Assembly (NCBI RefSeq): GCF_000302535.1
Contig: NC_018708.1
Coordinates: 1,860,001-1,924,000 of the forward strand
Direction: 5' to 3'
From: Acidovorax sp. KKS102
Lineage (GTDB): Bacteria; Pseudomonadota; Gammaproteobacteria; Burkholderiales; Burkholderiaceae_C
Length of the DNA: 64,000 bases
Under the pieces are notes generated by a model. It was not told the DNA's origin, searched no databases, and saw only the letters and a list, made by a program, of their open reading frames with translations. Made by a program: the position numbers and the translations under genes. Each line of letters starts with the position of its first letter. Positions within the stretch are counted from its first letter, which is position 1. This document shows, piece by piece, positions 8,460-16,906 of this stretch.

Positions 8460-9799
8460 GGCTTGACCTCCCGCTGGGCGGCCAAGTAGTCAAACTTGAA
8501 CTCCAGCAAAGATTTCAGGTGTGGCGCTGGCCGCGCATCGGAGGAAAGTTCAATGGTCATCACGTCATCGCCGCCGTGTATTTCCTCGACCATGGATGCA
8601 AGCTCGCGCCACCGCTCCGCATCCACCGCATCTGCTGTTGCTGGCTGTGGTGCGGCACGGGCTGCGCGGTCTGCGTCCACAGCCTGCTGCATTAGCTCCA
8701 TGGCATGCCCTCGGCTGGTCTGCAGCGCGCCTGCAATGATGTCTGCAGGTTCTGGCGCTGGCTGGCTGTCTGCCTGGGGCGTGGCGGCTGGTGCTGCCCG
8801 GCCCTCAGCAAGCCCGGCTTCATACTGGCGCTGCGCGTAGGTGCGGATGTGCCCCATGATCTTCACGCCATCCTCGCCCAGCGGGCCAGTCAGGTCACGC
8901 AGTGCGTTCCAGGCGAGCGACGCGGCGGTGGGCGTGGCGGCTGGTGCTGGCTGTGCCGTGGGGGACTCTGCACCATCTGCCAGCAGCACCTGCAGGCCAA
9001 GCACGCTAGCGATGTGCACCTCCAGCGTTGCGCCCTTGGACTTCGACCATCCGGGCAGCAGATAGATCGCACCGCAGGTGGCAATGCGGCTGATGTCCCA
9101 ACGCAGATAGTCGGCCCATCCTGCGCCTTCGACGTGCCCGTGCTCTGCGGGGTTCTCGACATGCCAGCCCTCGGAGCGCAGGCGCGCAGCGGTGGCGTTG
9201 AACAGCGGGAAGTTGTATTCGGGCAGGCCAGTCATCGGCCCCGCCACGTAGACGCGGCGCTCACGGTCGGTGCGCAGGTGCACGATGCGCTGCACGGCTT
9301 CGGCTGGGGCGCTGTCTGCCTGGGGCGTGGGGGAGGGCTGGGGTGCTGCAGCTTGCGCTAAGGCCCAATCGCGCAGCGTGCGCAGATCGTCGGTCACCTC
9401 ACCTTCTTCGTCGCTGAAATGGGCTGTGTCGCGCAGGCTTGAGATAACGCACATCAATGCATGAATGCCCGGCGGCTCCTGGCCCGCGCCTGCCGCAGCC
9501 GATGGGGCGGGCTGCTTGCAAAGTGCGCGTTGGTCGGAACTACCGCAAGTGCCAGTGAATGGGTCATCTGAACCGCAGATCACGCATGGCCCCGCAGCCG
9601 ATGGGGCGGGCTGCTGTGCCTCTACCAGGGCGGCAAGGCGATTCCAGCCGTTGGTGAATGCCGCTTCATAGATGCGCGATTCAGTCTGCGTCAGGTACAC
9701 GACGCGGCTGTAGGCATCCAGGCTGGCATTGCGCTCGCCTACCATGATCGCGCGCTGATGCTCGTAGCTAGGCGCTTCTGGCGCTTGTTGGTTTGTCAT
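8456..9799 (-). CDS. DUF4406-containing mosaic phage protein, 447 aa
   Basis: Three parts separated by Ala/Pro linkers. The central part (about 165-260) is a DUF4406 domain (RRVYVAGPMTGLPEYNFPLF, then a GWADYLRWD segment and PGWSKSKGATLE), a nucleoside 2-deoxyribosyltransferase-like fold. The N-terminal part carries a Cys cluster (CVICGSDDPFTGTC). The C-terminal part is a helical module. The linker TPQADS occurs twice and the PAPSAA linker is duplicated, with a 23-base direct repeat at about 9491 and 9590, so the gene appears assembled by shuffling. Start ATG 9799; longer frames upstream overlap real genes. Enzymatic activity is not shown. Confidence 0.8.
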   Translation of the reverse strand: MTNQQAPEAPSYEHQRAIMVGERNASLDAYSRVVYLTQTESRIYEAAFTNGWNRLAALVEAQQPAPSAAGPCVICGSDDPFTGTCGSSDQRALCKQPAPSAAAGAGQEPPGIHALMCVISSLRDTAHFSDEEGEVTDDLRTLRDWALAQAAAPQPSPTPQADSAPAEAVQRIVHLRTDRERRVYVAGPMTGLPEYNFPLFNATAARLRSEGWHVENPAEHGHVEGAGWADYLRWDISRIATCGAIYLLPGWSKSKGATLEVHIASVLGLQVLLADGAESPTAQPAPAATPTAASLAWNALRDLTGPLGEDGVKIMGHIRTYAQRQYEAGLAEGRAAPAATPQADSQPAPEPADIIAGALQTSRGHAMELMQQAVDADRAARAAPQPATADAVDAERWRELASMVEEIHGGDDVMTIELSSDARPAPHLKSLLEFKFDYLAAQREVKP

Positions 9800-9809
9800 G
9801 ATGGGTCTT

Positions 9810-10055
9810 TCAAAACGGGATTTCATCGATTTCACCGCTTGCAACCTGCTTGCGGTATCGGTAGTCGCTGAGGCGATAGCGCAGCGGTCGCAGTAGTGGG
9901 TCGTCGCGGTATCCGGCCAGCGAATCCATTTGCGCTTTGGCCTGCCAGTACGCCAGCAGCAAAGGCGTCTCGCGCCGGTCGTAGTAGCCCTGCCATGCGT
10001 CCTGCCCGCGAGCCATCTTCCAAAGGCGCTTTGTCCATCGGATTGGCTTGCCCAT
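9810..10055 (-). CDS. Small phage protein (RWT...DEIPF family), 81 aa
   Basis: Hypothetical, rich in Arg, Trp and Tyr. Shares its beginning (RWTKRLW), a middle DDPLLRP segment and its end (DEIPF) with the 69-aa product at 20057-20266, so the two are paralogues. Function unknown. Confidence 0.7.
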   Translation of the reverse strand: MGKPIRWTKRLWKMARGQDAWQGYYDRRETPLLLAYWQAKAQMDSLAGYRDDPLLRPLRYRLSDYRYRKQVASGEIDEIPF

Positions 10056-10056
10056 A

Positions 10057-10317
10057 TCACTCCCCCTTTCTGCTATCCGCAGATGAGGTGGGCGGGGCGG
10101 CGGCGAGCGCTACGTCAATCGCCCTACCAACTTTGTAGAGGCAGGAATCGCACAGGTCGAGTTTGCGAGTGGCGTCGGCGCAGGCATGGCCGTGCATGTC
10201 CAGCGCGTGGGCGTTCAGCGTCAGCTTGCCCTCTTGGCGAGAGTTCTGCGCATCAATCGTGACGCCGCAGCCATCGCAGGTTTTGATGATCTGCGCGGGA
10301 ATGGTCTTGGTGCTCAT
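10057..10317 (-). CDS. Zinc-ribbon-like small phage protein, 86 aa
   Basis: CDGC (residues 14-17) and CDSC (about 56-59) could form a four-Cys zinc site. The chosen ATG at 10317 overlaps the stop of the upstream gene by 4 bases. Probably nucleic-acid or protein binding; no known function. Confidence 0.7.
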   Translation of the reverse strand: MSTKTIPAQIIKTCDGCGVTIDAQNSRQEGKLTLNAHALDMHGHACADATRKLDLCDSCLYKVGRAIDVALAAAPPTSSADSRKGE

Positions 10318-10919
10318 GGTTTCTCCAGCGGGCCAAGAGGCCACGGGTCAACGATTTCTGTGATTTCGGTCATGGCGTCGTGGGCAGTGGGCCCATCTGG
10401 GGGCAGGTATCGCTGCACCACTGACAGCACCTTGCGCAGTGCTTGCTCGGCCACCATTCCCTCTGGGGGAGAGGGGTGGAGGTACAGCGGACCGACTAGA
10501 AGCCATGTGGCACACGCATCTACCACCATGTCAGGCATCACAACCCGCGTGCGGCCTGTTTCGCTGTGCTGCCAAAGATGCGCCACTGGCTCACTCCCCG
10601 CACTTGCCACGCCATCCCGCAGCCCCTGCGCATCAACACCAGCCCATGCCTTCGCCCCGCGCTCTGTCAGTGCTGACAGGTCGGGCATTTCTTGCGGCTT
10701 GCCCATCAGCGGCCCACTCACTCCACCTGCGCCGATGGATTCGGCCCAGCACTCCAGCGCAGCAGCTGCGCCCATGTGTTCGTCGTAGGCGGCCTTGGCT
10801 TCGGGCTCTCCGGTCCAGTCGTTGGGCGTTGTGCGCAATGTGTGGCCCTGCTGCAGCTCTTGCGCTGCTTCGCGCAACAGGCGTGCAGCGTGCGCGATAG
10901 GGTCTGTTTTATCGGTCAT
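10314..10919 (-). CDS. Modular phage protein, 201 aa
   Basis: Hypothetical. Contains MPDLSALTERGAKAWAGVDA (about 82-101) followed by EPVAHLWQHSETGRTRVV (about 112-129), the same two modules as the gene at 7685-8134 but in reverse order. The N-terminus is helical (AARLLREAAQELQQG). Start ATG 10919. The 136 bases upstream hold a repeat and a terminator. Confidence 0.75.
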   Translation of the reverse strand: MTDKTDPIAHAARLLREAAQELQQGHTLRTTPNDWTGEPEAKAAYDEHMGAAAALECWAESIGAGGVSGPLMGKPQEMPDLSALTERGAKAWAGVDAQGLRDGVASAGSEPVAHLWQHSETGRTRVVMPDMVVDACATWLLVGPLYLHPSPPEGMVAEQALRKVLSVVQRYLPPDGPTAHDAMTEITEIVDPWPLGPLEKP

Positions 10920-10944
10920 GGTTTTCCAATCAAATCAGGTCGCG

Positions 10945-10985
10945 GCGCTTTATAAATAAGCGCGAGTAGCTATCAATGCGATAGC
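10945..10985. repeat. Palindromic repeat, copy within the phage
   Basis: Two adjacent inverted repeats: gcgctt-tataaat-aagcgc (10945-10963) and gctatc-aatgc-gatagc (10969-10985). This is the most regular copy of the element also seen after ntrC. Confidence 0.65.
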
Positions 10986-10994
10986 GCTGCGGGT

Positions 10995-11022
10995 AAAAAA
11001 GAGCCCGCGTGGTGCGGGCTCT
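10995..11022 (-). terminator. Intrinsic terminator downstream of the DnaJ-domain gene
   Basis: The stem gagcccgc/gcgggctc (loop gtggt) is preceded on the plus strand by six A, giving a T-run for leftward transcripts. Strong by eye. Confidence 0.8.
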
Positions 11023-11055
11023 GTGTGGTGGGGTTGCGGCTGGCCTTTGTGTCCG

Positions 11056-11688
11056 TCAGTACCCGCGCCAGTCTGGTTTTTCGGGGATGAGCCCGTAGCG
11101 GATCGCGGCAGCTAGATCGCTGCTGGGGCGCTCGCGGTTCACCCCAGGCCCGCACTCGTATTCAGCGGCCAGAATTTCCAGCGCCAGACTCGCGGTGCGC
11201 TCGGTGCTTTCCATTCCAGCGATGTCTGCACGAGCGGATGCAATGCGCGCCTCAATCACATCCAGGTACACATTGCGCTCGGTCTTGGCCCTCACGCGGT
11301 TGCGTTGGGATTCCAGGCGGTTGATAGATCGGCGCAGCATGGTGGCCTTGACGGCAGCGCCAGTCCGGCCTGTTTGCAGCGCCTCGCGTACACCTTCCAC
11401 GGGGTCATCCTTGTTGACGTCCACGGCTTCGGCGAACAGTTGGAGGATCAGCGCGCGGGCCGCTTCTTCCTCGGTGCTGGCCTGGCCATCTTCACCAGCG
11501 TCGTACCGCGCCCGCCGGGCTGGGTCAGTGAGCACGTCCTTGGCCTCGTTCAGTGCCTGCATGCGCTCATGGTTGCCGCCACGGTCAGGGTGAGCATGGC
11601 GCGCCGCGCGCCGGTAGGCCCGCTTGATGTCGTCTACGCTGGCATCAGGGGCCACGCCAAGCGTGGCGTAGTGGTCTGGGCGGCTCAT
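11056..11688 (-). CDS. DnaJ-domain phage protein, 210 aa
   Basis: The N-terminal J-domain (residues 5-70) has the invariant HPD loop (HAHPDRGG) between helices II and III, so it could stimulate host DnaK. The Gly/Phe-rich and zinc-finger regions of cellular DnaJ are absent. The C-terminal two-thirds is a charged helical region with a coiled-coil stretch (about 110-170). It may recruit Hsp70 for replication-complex remodelling or assembly, as other phages do, but that is inference. Its start overlaps the stop of the upstream gene by 4 bases. Confidence 0.85.
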   Translation of the reverse strand: MSRPDHYATLGVAPDASVDDIKRAYRRAARHAHPDRGGNHERMQALNEAKDVLTDPARRARYDAGEDGQASTEEEAARALILQLFAEAVDVNKDDPVEGVREALQTGRTGAAVKATMLRRSINRLESQRNRVRAKTERNVYLDVIEARIASARADIAGMESTERTASLALEILAAEYECGPGVNRERPSSDLAAAIRYGLIPEKPDWRGY

Positions 11689-12284
11689 GCCTGCAGCAGG
11701 CGCGCGGCCAGTCGGTCAAACGCCGGGGATGGTGTCTCGCCCAGCTTCTTCATGATCGTGGACAGCTCGCGCACGAGGATGGCCTGTGGGTCTTTGGGTT
11801 CGTGCCAGAGCGCGGGCTCCTGCACGTTCAGGGTGGTCATCACCAGCTTCATGTCCGTCTCGTTGACGGTCGCGCCTACATGCTTAGATGCGTCCTGCGC
11901 CAGCGCTTCCAGGCTGGCAAAGGTGACGATCTTTTGACCCTTGAGCCATTCGCAGGCGCGGTAGAAGGCCACGGGGTCGAGAGCGGGGACGGTGGGGGCG
12001 GTGGCTTTGAGCATGGCGAGGTAGTCTTTCTTGGGGGCGGTGGTTGCGGGATGGGTGGTCTCGTTGGGCGCGGAGTTTTCACGGGCGAAACGCTTCATGG
12101 CGCCCAGCTCGTTCAAGTCGCCGCGCGCGTCGCTGCGGCTGCCCATGCTGATACTGAAAACGCGCTCGGCGCCGTTCTCTGCCAGGCACAGCAGCGTGGC
12201 CCGGTTGGCTTTGCGCTCGTAGCGCAAGGGTGAAAGGCCGGCTTGCTCGGCCATGGTGTGGATGTCTCTCTGTCGTCGTTCCAT
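11685..12284 (-). CDS. Phage hypothetical protein, 199 aa
   Basis: Unrecognised. The N-terminal segment (about 1-60) looks like a compact alpha/beta fold; a Thr/Pro-rich linker leads to a helical C-terminal part. The ATG at 12284 has GGAG five bases upstream, so the ATG further out is not used. Coupled to the DnaJ-domain gene by a 4-base overlap. Confidence 0.7.
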   Translation of the reverse strand: MERRQRDIHTMAEQAGLSPLRYERKANRATLLCLAENGAERVFSISMGSRSDARGDLNELGAMKRFARENSAPNETTHPATTAPKKDYLAMLKATAPTVPALDPVAFYRACEWLKGQKIVTFASLEALAQDASKHVGATVNETDMKLVMTTLNVQEPALWHEPKDPQAILVRELSTIMKKLGETPSPAFDRLAARLLQA

Positions 12285-12370
12285 GGGTTCTCCAGGCAAT
12301 CAGGACAGAGCGCGGCGCGCCCTGTGCTCATGGCCCGGCCAGCCCGCTTGATGCGGGCGGGCGTTGGGGG

Positions 12371-13177
12371 TTAGTTGCTGGGGGTGCCGTTGAGGATCTG
12401 CAGCTTGGTTTCGTCAGCGATCTGCTTGCGCAGCTCTGCCACGGCGGCCTCGATGGTCTTGTGCGGGCGGATCAGCTCAATCCACATCGTCAGGCGGCCA
12501 CCGTCCTGAATGCGGTAGCGCAGGCGCACGTTGATCTGCCACTTGGCGCCGTTCTCGAACACAGGGATGCCGATGATGAATTCCTCGGGCACCTTGAGCT
12601 GGCCCTTCTGCGCGGTGCCCTGCACGTCTTCCTCGTAGGTGAACTGGTGCGAGCCGTCCGACAAGCGGATGGCGCTGGCGAAGTTCACCTTCTTCTTGGC
12701 TTCCAGGGTGCGGCAGATTTCCAGCAGGGTTGCGCCGTCTGGGCTCACCACGTCCACCAGGTTGTTTTCGATGAACTGGGCCAGTTCCACCTGGGACTTG
12801 TGAATGCCGTCCATGCCGTTCCAGGCCTTCCACTCGGGGGACAGCGGCGCGTTGTACTGAGCACGGTGATCGCCCCAGCCGGGTTCGGTGCCGATGTGGT
12901 TGAACACGGCGGTGAAGGTGGGCGGGTCGATGGTGCTGAACAGGCGAGTGCTGCCTTCGGTCTTCTGGTCGTTTACCACTGCGATGAAGCTCTCGGCGTC
13001 TTTCAGGGTGGTAACACCCTTCTTGCGTGCGGGAGCTGCCAGGGTGTGCTCCAGCGTTTTCAACTCGTAGCCTTCGGGCAGGATCACGGCAGGGATGCCT
13101 GCGCCAAAGGCGTAGCCCTGCTGATGACATGCGGCCAGCTCGTCGCGGGCCTGGGTTTCGGTTTTTTCTTGTCCCAT
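12371..13177 (-). CDS. DUF2303 (YfdQ-like) phage protein
   Basis: A 268-aa member of the DUF2303 family found in early operons of many prophages, often close to recombination genes. The family core from about residue 30 is complete (IPAVILPEGYEL, then FTAVFNHI and later FIIGIPVFENG). Function is unknown; context suggests DNA metabolism. A ribosome-binding site (AGGAG) precedes ATG 13177. An 86-base gap separates it from the next gene and contains a GC-rich hairpin without a T-run. Confidence 0.88.
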   Translation of the reverse strand: MGQEKTETQARDELAACHQQGYAFGAGIPAVILPEGYELKTLEHTLAAPARKKGVTTLKDAESFIAVVNDQKTEGSTRLFSTIDPPTFTAVFNHIGTEPGWGDHRAQYNAPLSPEWKAWNGMDGIHKSQVELAQFIENNLVDVVSPDGATLLEICRTLEAKKKVNFASAIRLSDGSHQFTYEEDVQGTAQKGQLKVPEEFIIGIPVFENGAKWQINVRLRYRIQDGGRLTMWIELIRPHKTIEAAVAELRKQIADETKLQILNGTPSN

Positions 13178-13216
13178 GGGTTTTCTCCTGGTTGGAACGG
13201 GTTGAGGGAAGGGGGA

Positions 13217-13633
13217 TCAGTGGACGGCGCGCAGGGGTTGCGCGGCATCGGCGGCGGGCGCCGTGCGCAGCTCGGTTTGAGCGGCGGCTTCCTGGTCGGC
13301 GGTGCGCAGGCCGTCCAGCGTGGTTTGCCGGGGGTTCTCGCGCTGCAGGTTGTTGTCCGGCGTGGCGAACATGAGGGTCTTGCCGCGTGTGGGCTGCGGA
13401 ACCTTGGCCTTCACGTCGGCCTCCAGCTCCACCTGGCCGGTGGTGCCGATGGGTTTGATCTTGATCTTGAGCGTCAGCTCGCCCGCTTTGCCGGTCTGCG
13501 TGCTGGCGTGCACGATGTCCTGCAGTGCGTCGGTGGCTTCCTGCTCCACGTTGCCGAAATCCACCTGCTTCAAGAAGTCGGTGAATGGCTTGCGCTTGGC
13601 CTGCAGCGTTGGGGATTTGAGTGTGGTACTCAT
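13217..13633 (-). CDS. Phage hypothetical protein, 138 aa
   Basis: Conserved-looking small protein: helical N-terminus (FTDFLKQVDFGNVEQEATDA) followed by a beta-rich middle (LTLKIKIKPIG, VELEADVKAKVP) and a disordered Gln/Ala tail. It is adjacent to the DUF2303 gene and probably works with it, but no function can be assigned. Confidence 0.75.
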   Translation of the reverse strand: MSTTLKSPTLQAKRKPFTDFLKQVDFGNVEQEATDALQDIVHASTQTGKAGELTLKIKIKPIGTTGQVELEADVKAKVPQPTRGKTLMFATPDNNLQRENPRQTTLDGLRTADQEAAAQTELRTAPAADAAQPLRAVH

Positions 13634-13644
13634 GGGGTTGCTCC

Positions 13645-13672
13645 AAAAGAATGGCCCGCACGTGGCGGGCCG
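13645..13672 (-). terminator. Weak terminator-like hairpin
   Basis: The stem ggcccgc/gcgggcc next to an aaaagaa run forms an imperfect intrinsic terminator for leftward transcripts between the KTSC gene and the 138-aa gene. Confidence 0.5.
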
Positions 13673-13696
13673 GTTGCGGGATCTGCGGGCGGCGGG

Positions 13697-14002
13697 CTAC
13701 AGGGCCCCGCCTTCGGTGTCGTCGGGCGGCAGGTGCTGGACCTGGGGAGTCGCTTCAAACTTCTGGCACTCCAGGCCCCGGATGTGGCGGGCGAAGAAGA
13801 TGCCTTTCGATTCGGCGGCCATGAGGGCTTGATGCAGCTCCTTGGTCACGCCGCTGTAGTGGTACACGGCAGCGCCATTGGTGAACTGCACCACCAGCAC
13901 CTCTCGGTCTGGGTCGTGCCCAATGGCCTTGATCTGGTTGCTCTCGACCGCCACCAGGGGGATGGGCGGCGTTTGCTTCTCGGCGTTCGGCATCGCGCTC
14001 AC
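13697..14002 (-). CDS. KTSC-domain phage protein
   Basis: About 101 aa. The KTSC domain (PF13619-like) spans residues 18-70: VESNQIKAIGHD, then LVVQFTNGAAVYHYSGV. These short domains occur alone or attached to RNA/DNA-acting enzymes and are thought to bind nucleic acid. I use GTG 14002, which overlaps the preceding stop by 4 bases; ATG 13993 is the alternative. Confidence 0.82.
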   Translation of the reverse strand: MSAMPNAEKQTPPIPLVAVESNQIKAIGHDPDREVLVVQFTNGAAVYHYSGVTKELHQALMAAESKGIFFARHIRGLECQKFEATPQVQHLPPDDTEGGAL

Positions 14003-14478
14003 TTGCCTGCCAGGGAGGCGAAGGTGTGCAGCGCAGCCAGCACCGTGTTCTCCACGTAACGGATGCCGGAGAGAGTGGCGGCAGCCTTGGGGAAGGCGTT
14101 CACCGGCTGTTCGCCCAGCTTGCGCACATTGATGATGAAGGCGGCGGCCAGCAGGCGGGTATGGCCTTCCAGGCTGTCAGGATCGAAGTCGGGCTTGGTC
14201 ATGCCCACCAGCTCGGCAACCTCGGGTGGGATTTCGACAGCGGCGCTCACATGGACCTGCTCAGCCGTGTCTGTCGCACCATCGCCGCCCTGCTGCTTGT
14301 CAGCGTTGGATGGGTTGCAGGCATCGCAGGTGGGGTCATCGCACTTGGCCGAGAGCAGTTCCTTGAGGCCTGGGGGAACTTGGCCATCGAGTCCGGCGCC
14401 GCTCTTGGCGGCCATATCGGCAAGAAGCAGGGCAGCGAGCAGGCCGCTAAAGGGAAGGCGGATAGGGGTTTGGGACAT
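13999..14478 (-). CDS. Phage hypothetical protein with Cys cluster, 159 aa
   Basis: The N-terminal 25 residues are hydrophobic (LPFSGLLAALLLADMAAK). A CDDPTCDAC motif at about 46-54 suggests a metal site. The rest is helical. GGAG lies just before ATG 14478, which decides the start. Function unknown. Confidence 0.7.
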   Translation of the reverse strand: MSQTPIRLPFSGLLAALLLADMAAKSGAGLDGQVPPGLKELLSAKCDDPTCDACNPSNADKQQGGDGATDTAEQVHVSAAVEIPPEVAELVGMTKPDFDPDSLEGHTRLLAAAFIINVRKLGEQPVNAFPKAAATLSGIRYVENTVLAALHTFASLAGK

Positions 14479-14500
14479 AGGTTTTCTCCTTGAGGTGAAC

Positions 14501-14526
14501 AAAAAAATGCCCGCTGTGTGCGGGCT
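14501..14526 (-). terminator. Intrinsic terminator
   Basis: The stem gcccgc/gcgggc (14509-14525) has seven A on its left side (14501-14507), giving a T-run on the minus strand. It ends transcripts of the gene at 14547-14831. Confidence 0.75.
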
Positions 14527-14546
14527 GTGGGGTGGGTTGGTGGCGC

Positions 14547-14831
14547 TCAGTGCTTCTTGGCCTGGCTCGCCCGCTGATCGTCATAGCCAGTAAACAGCGG
14601 TTCCAACTGCTGGCGCAGGTTCACGCGCTCGTCCAGGACTGCTCCAGTACATGCCATTGCTGAGCCAGCGGCGTACAGCACGCCGTAGAGGGCGGTGAAT
14701 GCGTCATGCGCCTGGGTGCATTCGTTCATCAGGTCGATCACCTTGTCCGCAAGGGCGTCTGCGCCGCCTGCTTTGATGTCCTTGGTGACGCGTTGCATGT
14801 CGGGCGTAGTGGCGTCGGTCGTTTCGCTCAT
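14547..14831 (-). CDS. Small helical phage protein, 94 aa
   Basis: Unrecognised; mostly helix with one central hydrophobic stretch (ALYGVLYAAGSAMACTGAV). ATG 14831 has an AGGAG-like site upstream. It is flanked on both sides by terminator hairpins, so it behaves like an independent cassette. The 215 bases upstream contain a terminator and a 37-codon frame without a usual start codon. Confidence 0.65.
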   Translation of the reverse strand: MSETTDATTPDMQRVTKDIKAGGADALADKVIDLMNECTQAHDAFTALYGVLYAAGSAMACTGAVLDERVNLRQQLEPLFTGYDDQRASQAKKH

Positions 14832-14850
14832 GGATGCTCCTTGGGGAATG

Positions 14851-14876
14851 AAAAAGCCCGCATGTGGCGGGCTTTG
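14851..14876 (-). terminator. Intrinsic terminator
   Basis: AAAAAGCCCGC paired with GCGGGCTTT around a short loop. For leftward transcripts the T-run follows the stem; strong by eye. Confidence 0.8.
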
Positions 14877-15046
14877 TTGTGGTGTTTGGGGTGGCCGTTT
14901 CTCGGATTTGGCGCTCATGCTTTCGACCGATCACGCCTTGGCCTGTTCGCCAGCGCTGAGCTTCGCGGGACGCTGGCGGCAGACATCCGAGACTTGTTCC
15001 CCAGTGGCCTGGCTGGAGTGAAAGGTCTTGATCGGTCCCGTGATAG

Positions 15047-16162
15047 TTAGGCGGCAGCCTTGGCCTGCACGGCCTCGATGTGGCGCACCATAGCGGCCAG
15101 GATCAGAGGGAAATCGGCCTCGCGGTACACGCCGTGGGCTCCCACCTTGCCAGCGGGTTCAAAGCCCAGAATGCGCAAGCCCTCGGCGCTGGTGGTGATG
15201 GCGCCGCCCAAGCGCTCGTTGATCGTGCCCAGCTTGAGGACAGGAGTTGCAGCTTGCGCGACAGGTGCGGGGGCGGGGGCGTTGCGCGCAGCGGCCCAGC
15301 TGCTCACGCGCTGGCGGGCTGGTTCGAGCGCGTCCACAGGCTCGGCAGCAGGCTGCACCAACTGATCGGCTGTGGGCCCATCCCATGGCTCCACCTCGAA
15401 GACCGTGGAATTTGCGGCTTGCGCCGGAGCTTCTTCGGTTGGCTCCACCGCGGCGGGGGCGGGCGCGGGTGCCTGTGCGGCCAGCGCTGCGCGGGCGGCT
15501 TCCAGTTCTTTCTGCAGGCGCTCGTTTTCAATGCGGCGCTTCTCGCTCTCCACCATGGCCAGCAGGCGCTGCACGGTGGCCAAGCACGCGGCCTCGGCTT
15601 CCTGGGCGAATTCTTCCCATTCCTCGCCAAAGGTCATTTCGCCCAGCGTGGCAATGGCCTTTTCAATCACATCCACCGGCTGGCCCTCGGCCTGCTCCAC
15701 GTAGGCCTTGAGCTGTTCGATGTTGGCGCGGTGGGCGCCAACACGCTCGGCCTCCTTGCGGTCGCGCTCGGCCTTCTCATCGGCCTTGCGCTTTTCCTCG
15801 GCCTTGATCTGGGCATCAATGGCGTCTTCGACCGGCTTCACGATGGCAACAAGGCGCTCCACTTCATCGCCCATCACCTTCTTGAGTTCGTTCACGTCCG
15901 CTTTCACGGCGGCCTCGGTGCGGGTGAGCATGCGCCGGCCATCGTCGCGCAACTCGGCGCGGGCAGCCTTGGCCTCGTTCATTCCCTTGGTGGTGGTCAC
16001 GTCGTAGACCACATTGCGGTACTTTTCGGCCATGGCCAGCAGCCCGGCCTCGGTTTCCTTGAACTGCGCCAGCACGGTGTCCTTGATGGACATGGGCTTG
16101 GTGGCGACGTTGGCGGCCTGCTGTTGCGCCACTGCGGTGGTGGGGGTTGCGGTTTCAGTCAT
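15047..16162 (-). CDS. Coiled-coil phage protein, 371 aa
   Basis: Residues 30-230 are charged helix with a strong coiled-coil (EEKRKADEKAERDRKEAER). An Ala/Pro linker (about 235-310) leads to a C-terminal module (LKLGTINERLGG, then LRILGFEPAG and READFPLILAAMVRHIEAV) that recurs at the ends of many phage early proteins and looks DNA-binding. The N-terminal half resembles DUF1351-type proteins encoded beside phage recombination functions. It lies directly after the exonuclease and ERF genes, so a role in recombination or replication is likely. Confidence 0.8.
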   Translation of the reverse strand: MTETATPTTAVAQQQAANVATKPMSIKDTVLAQFKETEAGLLAMAEKYRNVVYDVTTTKGMNEAKAARAELRDDGRRMLTRTEAAVKADVNELKKVMGDEVERLVAIVKPVEDAIDAQIKAEEKRKADEKAERDRKEAERVGAHRANIEQLKAYVEQAEGQPVDVIEKAIATLGEMTFGEEWEEFAQEAEAACLATVQRLLAMVESEKRRIENERLQKELEAARAALAAQAPAPAPAAVEPTEEAPAQAANSTVFEVEPWDGPTADQLVQPAAEPVDALEPARQRVSSWAAARNAPAPAPVAQAATPVLKLGTINERLGGAITTSAEGLRILGFEPAGKVGAHGVYREADFPLILAAMVRHIEAVQAKAAA

Positions 16163-16171
16163 GAAAACTCC

Positions 16172-16906
16172 TCAGAAAAGGGTGGGCAGCCGTACGCGCG
16201 AGGCGGCTGTGCTGGAAATTTGTGGGGTTGGGGTGACAACCTTGGCCTGAACGTCGATCACGTCCATGCTGTGTGTGTCGTCAAACTCGCGGATCAGCTG
16301 CTCGTAGTACGCGCTGGCAGCCTCACAGCGATGGCGGATCAGCGATTCCTTTTGGAAGTCGCGTTCTATGACCCAGGTGGTCAGGCGGTGGTGCGGCGGG
16401 ATGTGGTCAACCAGGTGCTGATCCATGGGCTCGTTGCGGATCAGGTCGTGCGGGGTGTTCACCATCACGTAGTTCACCTCCCACTCGTCCGCGTCCCAAA
16501 GCATCATGTAGCCGCGCATCTGCCAGTCGTAGAGCGGGTCGATGGCGTCCACGGTCCAGGCCGGGAAGGTCTTGAGGGACCAGGGCGCTTTGATGTCGTG
16601 CCCACGGCGCCGGGGTGCGTCGAACAGGTCGCACTCGCCGGTGATCCATTCATTGCGGCGGCGCTCGGTGTTCTTCGCCAGATTCAGGCCGCGCACCTTG
16701 TTCAGCAGCGCGATGGCGGTGTTCTCCACCGCAATGCCCTTGTCGGTTTCCTTGCTGGAAACCTCAAACTCCACGCTGTACAGTTCTTCCTTGACCAGCT
16801 GGCGGATGTAGGAGCGTGCCCCTATGGACAGGTCGCCCTCGGCCTTGGTGCGCGGGTCCGTCATCAAGTGCCCCAGGCTGGAGCACCGGAACAGGATTTC
16901 ACGCAT
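16172..16906 (-). CDS. YqaJ/lambda-exonuclease-like recombination nuclease
   Basis: A 244-aa PD-(D/E)xK nuclease of the YqaJ/Red-alpha kind that would degrade one strand of double-stranded ends for annealing. The core motif is GECDLFD (acidic residue) followed by GHDIKAPWSLKTF (DxK). The conserved Glu (AVENTAIALL) and a downstream QMRGYMMLWD helix fit the family. Its neighbour upstream encodes an ERF annealing protein and overlaps by 8 bases, forming a Red-like pair. Confidence 0.85.
   Translation of the reverse strand: MREILFRCSSLGHLMTDPRTKAEGDLSIGARSYIRQLVKEELYSVEFEVSSKETDKGIAVENTAIALLNKVRGLNLAKNTERRRNEWITGECDLFDAPRRRGHDIKAPWSLKTFPAWTVDAIDPLYDWQMRGYMMLWDADEWEVNYVMVNTPHDLIRNEPMDQHLVDHIPPHHRLTTWVIERDFQKESLIRHRCEAASAYYEQLIREFDDTHSMDVIDVQAKVVTPTPQISSTAASRVRLPTLF

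Noticed and set aside
14930..15046. 37-codon minus-strand frame after the coiled-coil gene
   Set aside because: Composition looks protein-like but there is no ATG, GTG or TTG start; reinitiation at the previous stop would be needed.
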